Assembly (NCBI GenBank): GCA_001803705.1
Contig: MHDY01000071.1
Coordinates: 1 to 7,557 of the forward strand
DNA length: 7,557 nucleotides
DNA from: Nitrospirae bacterium GWC2_56_14
Lineage (GTDB): Bacteria; Nitrospirota; UBA9217
Reading direction: 5' to 3'
Shown here in pieces: positions 6,104-7,557 of this stretch. The notes under the pieces were generated by a model, which ran no database searches, was not told where the DNA came from, and saw only the letters and a list, made by a program, of their open reading frames with translations. Position numbers and translations under genes: made by a program. Position 1 is the stretch's first letter; each line of letters starts with the position of its first letter.

Positions 6104-6981
6104 GCACACTCGTTATCGGTATGGTTCAGCAAACGTGCAGCCCGGAACGTGAGCCGACCGTCGCCAGGACCCTGGCCGGCATACGCGAAGCGGCCACCCG
6201 GGGCGCCGGACTGGTTGTCCTCCAGGAACTGCACACCGGCCCCTACTTCTGCCAGACGGAAGAAAGCGGCAGGTTCGACCTGGCAGAAACCATCCCCGGG
6301 CCTTCCACGGAATTGTTCGGCTCAATTGCCCGAGAATTGGCGATCGTCATCGTCACCTCCCTCTTCGAGCGAAGGGCGCCCGGGCTGTGCCACAATACGG
6401 CAGTTGTCATCGAACGTGATGGCAGCATCGCCGGGCTCTACCGGAAGATGCACATCCCCGACGACCCCGGTTATTATGAAAAGTTCTACTTCACCCCCGG
6501 CGACTTGGGATTCACTCCCGTCAAAACATCAGTCGGCACCCTCGGCGTCCTCGTCTGCTGGGACCAGTGGTATCCCGAGGCCGCGCGACTGATGGCGCTG
6601 GCGGGAGCCGAGCTGCTGATCTATCCGACCGCAATCGGCTGGGACCCGGCGGATGCCGCCGACGAGCAGGAACGGCAGCTGGATGCATGGCTGACCATCC
6701 AGCGCAGCCATGCCATCGCTAACGGTACACCGGTAATAAGCGTCAACAGGGTCGGATTCGAAGCAGCACCTGACGGAACCGGCGGGCAGCTTTTCTGGGG
6801 AAACAGTTTCGCGGCGGGAGCACAGGGTGAGATACTCGTGCGGGGGAGCAGTGACAAGGAAGAGGTGCTCGTGGTAGAAATCGACCGGCAGCGAACCGAC
6901 ACCGTGCGCCGGATCTGGCCGTTCCTCCGCGACCGGCGCATAGATGCCTACGGCGACCTGGTAAAGAGATACCGGGACTGA
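6100..6981 (+). CDS. aguB: N-carbamoylputrescine amidohydrolase
   Basis: This nitrilase-superfamily enzyme splits N-carbamoylputrescine into putrescine, ammonia and carbon dioxide, completing the step begun by AguA. The 293 residues show the full catalytic triad: Glu43 in LQELHTGPYF, Lys116 in YRKMHIPD and Cys153 in VCWDQWYPE. The DDPGYYEKFYFTPGD segment (121-135) and the WGNSFAAG block near 233-240 are typical of the carbamoylputrescine branch. The ATG at 6100 overlaps the aguA stop codon (ATGA), and GAGGAG (6087-6092) lies 7 bases before it, inside aguA. The frame is open further upstream to 5794, but that part is out of frame with aguA and has no family similarity, so it is not used. No terminator is visible after the stop codon. 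Confidence 0.95.
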   Translation: MSTLVIGMVQQTCSPEREPTVARTLAGIREAATRGAGLVVLQELHTGPYFCQTEESGRFDLAETIPGPSTELFGSIARELAIVIVTSLFERRAPGLCHNTAVVIERDGSIAGLYRKMHIPDDPGYYEKFYFTPGDLGFTPVKTSVGTLGVLVCWDQWYPEAARLMALAGAELLIYPTAIGWDPADAADEQERQLDAWLTIQRSHAIANGTPVISVNRVGFEAAPDGTGGQLFWGNSFAAGAQGEILVRGSSDKEEVLVVEIDRQRTDTVRRIWPFLRDRRIDAYGDLVKRYRD

Positions 6982-7080
6982 GGAGCAGCATAAGATTCAG
7001 GACAAGGAAATCTTCAAGGCGAACTACCGAGAAGTAGGCACCACCTACCGTGGACGGAGCAGTCCAGTATGGAGGGTACG

Positions 7081-7557
7081 ATGGAGAAATTAGTGGCAAG
7101 GATTGCAGCAGGTATCGCCTTGGCGATCGGTCTGGTAGGATGTGCCACCCTGAAAGTTACCCCCCTGAAAGAGGTGCAGCCGGTCCAGAAGCAGCCGGTA
7201 AAAGTGGGGATACAGGTACGGGGGGATCGCCTGCATGAGGCGCTGACGGATACGGATGGTACGGCACTCAAGGCGGTTTCCGGCAAACTTTTCGAAAACG
7301 TTCTTCTGCTCCCGGCTGATACGCTGTTGAGGGATCCGGCGGAGGCGGGCTTATCCCACGGCGTGGACTACGTCCTTACCTCAACCATATCGGACGTCAG
7401 TGTCAACGGAAACCTCAACCCCCTGTGGTTCGCCACGATTCCGCTCCTTGTGTTCAAACCGTTCACTCCGATTATTACCTTCGAGTCCGTGGTAACTCTG
7501 GATCACTCCATTCGTGACGTCCGGACCGGCAAGGAAATCATCCATCGCCAGTTGACT
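7081..7557 (+). CDS. Hypothetical lipoprotein (3' end outside window)
   Basis: I do not recognise the family. The window holds 159 codons. The N-terminus is a lipoprotein signal peptide: a charged start (MEKLVAR), a hydrophobic core (about 8-19) and the lipobox L18-V-G-C21. The residue after Cys21 is Ala, not Asp, so an outer-membrane location is likely under the usual sorting rule. The mature part begins with a Pro/Lys/Gln-rich stretch (about 29-41), then a mixed alpha/beta region. A hydrophobic aromatic and proline-rich run (about 113-132, PLWFATIPLLVFKPFTPIIT) is followed by strand-like sequence with a DVRTGKEI turn. GGAGG (7071-7075) lies 5 bases before the ATG; an in-frame ATG at 7069 overlaps that site and is less likely. 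It is 99 bases after aguB with no terminator between, so read-through is possible, but no functional link to polyamines is shown. Confidence 0.8.
   Translation, partial: MEKLVARIAAGIALAIGLVGCATLKVTPLKEVQPVQKQPVKVGIQVRGDRLHEALTDTDGTALKAVSGKLFENVLLLPADTLLRDPAEAGLSHGVDYVLTSTISDVSVNGNLNPLWFATIPLLVFKPFTPIITFESVVTLDHSIRDVRTGKEIIHRQLT

Noticed and set aside
7034..7048. Small hairpin GTAGG/CCTAC in the aguB-lipoprotein gap
   Set aside because: It has a five-base stem with no following T-run, so it is not supported as a terminator.
6980..7080. Protein-like frame without a start codon between aguB and the lipoprotein gene (reads EEQHKIQDKEIFKANYRE...)
   Set aside because: It has no start codon or ribosome binding site, is about 37 codons long before a stop at 7091, and matches nothing I know. 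It could be a gene remnant, but chance explains it as well.

Overview
The window looks like chromosomal DNA from a motile, GC-rich Gram-negative bacterium, most likely a Geobacter-type member of the Desulfuromonadia. This is inferred from the gene families, the methyl-accepting chemotaxis proteins (MCPs) of apparent 40H length, the codon use and the Sec/lipobox export signals. The sequence alone cannot fix the genus. No RNA gene, insertion sequence, CRISPR array or phage gene was seen.

Left half, minus strand, in order of transcription: a transmembrane chemoreceptor with a four-helix-bundle-like sensor (3205-4842); a second transmembrane chemoreceptor with a Cache-type sensor (1539-3140); cheW, the receptor-kinase coupling protein (963-1451); a clear intrinsic terminator (908-936); and nudC, a zinc-ribbon Nudix NADH pyrophosphatase that runs off the left edge (1-831). 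The two receptors have unrelated sensor domains but share an identical 52-residue hairpin tip, the part that touches CheW and CheA, so both probably feed one signalling array. Sigma-28 (FliA)-like promoters lie directly in front of cheW and of the second receptor. A weaker one lies in front of the first receptor. This suggests each gene can be switched on separately with the flagellar regulon.

Right half, plus strand: a 232-base divergent intergenic region with a nested inverted repeat and a sigma-70-like promoter, then aguA (agmatine deiminase) and aguB (N-carbamoylputrescine amidohydrolase) with overlapping stop and start codons. Together they convert agmatine to putrescine. After a 99-base gap an unrecognised lipoprotein gene starts and runs off the right edge.

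Overall this is an ordinary housekeeping and chemotaxis region. I found no undescribed multi-gene system. The points most worth checking are the FliA-like promoters in front of the chemotaxis genes and the structured region between the divergent mcp and aguA genes.
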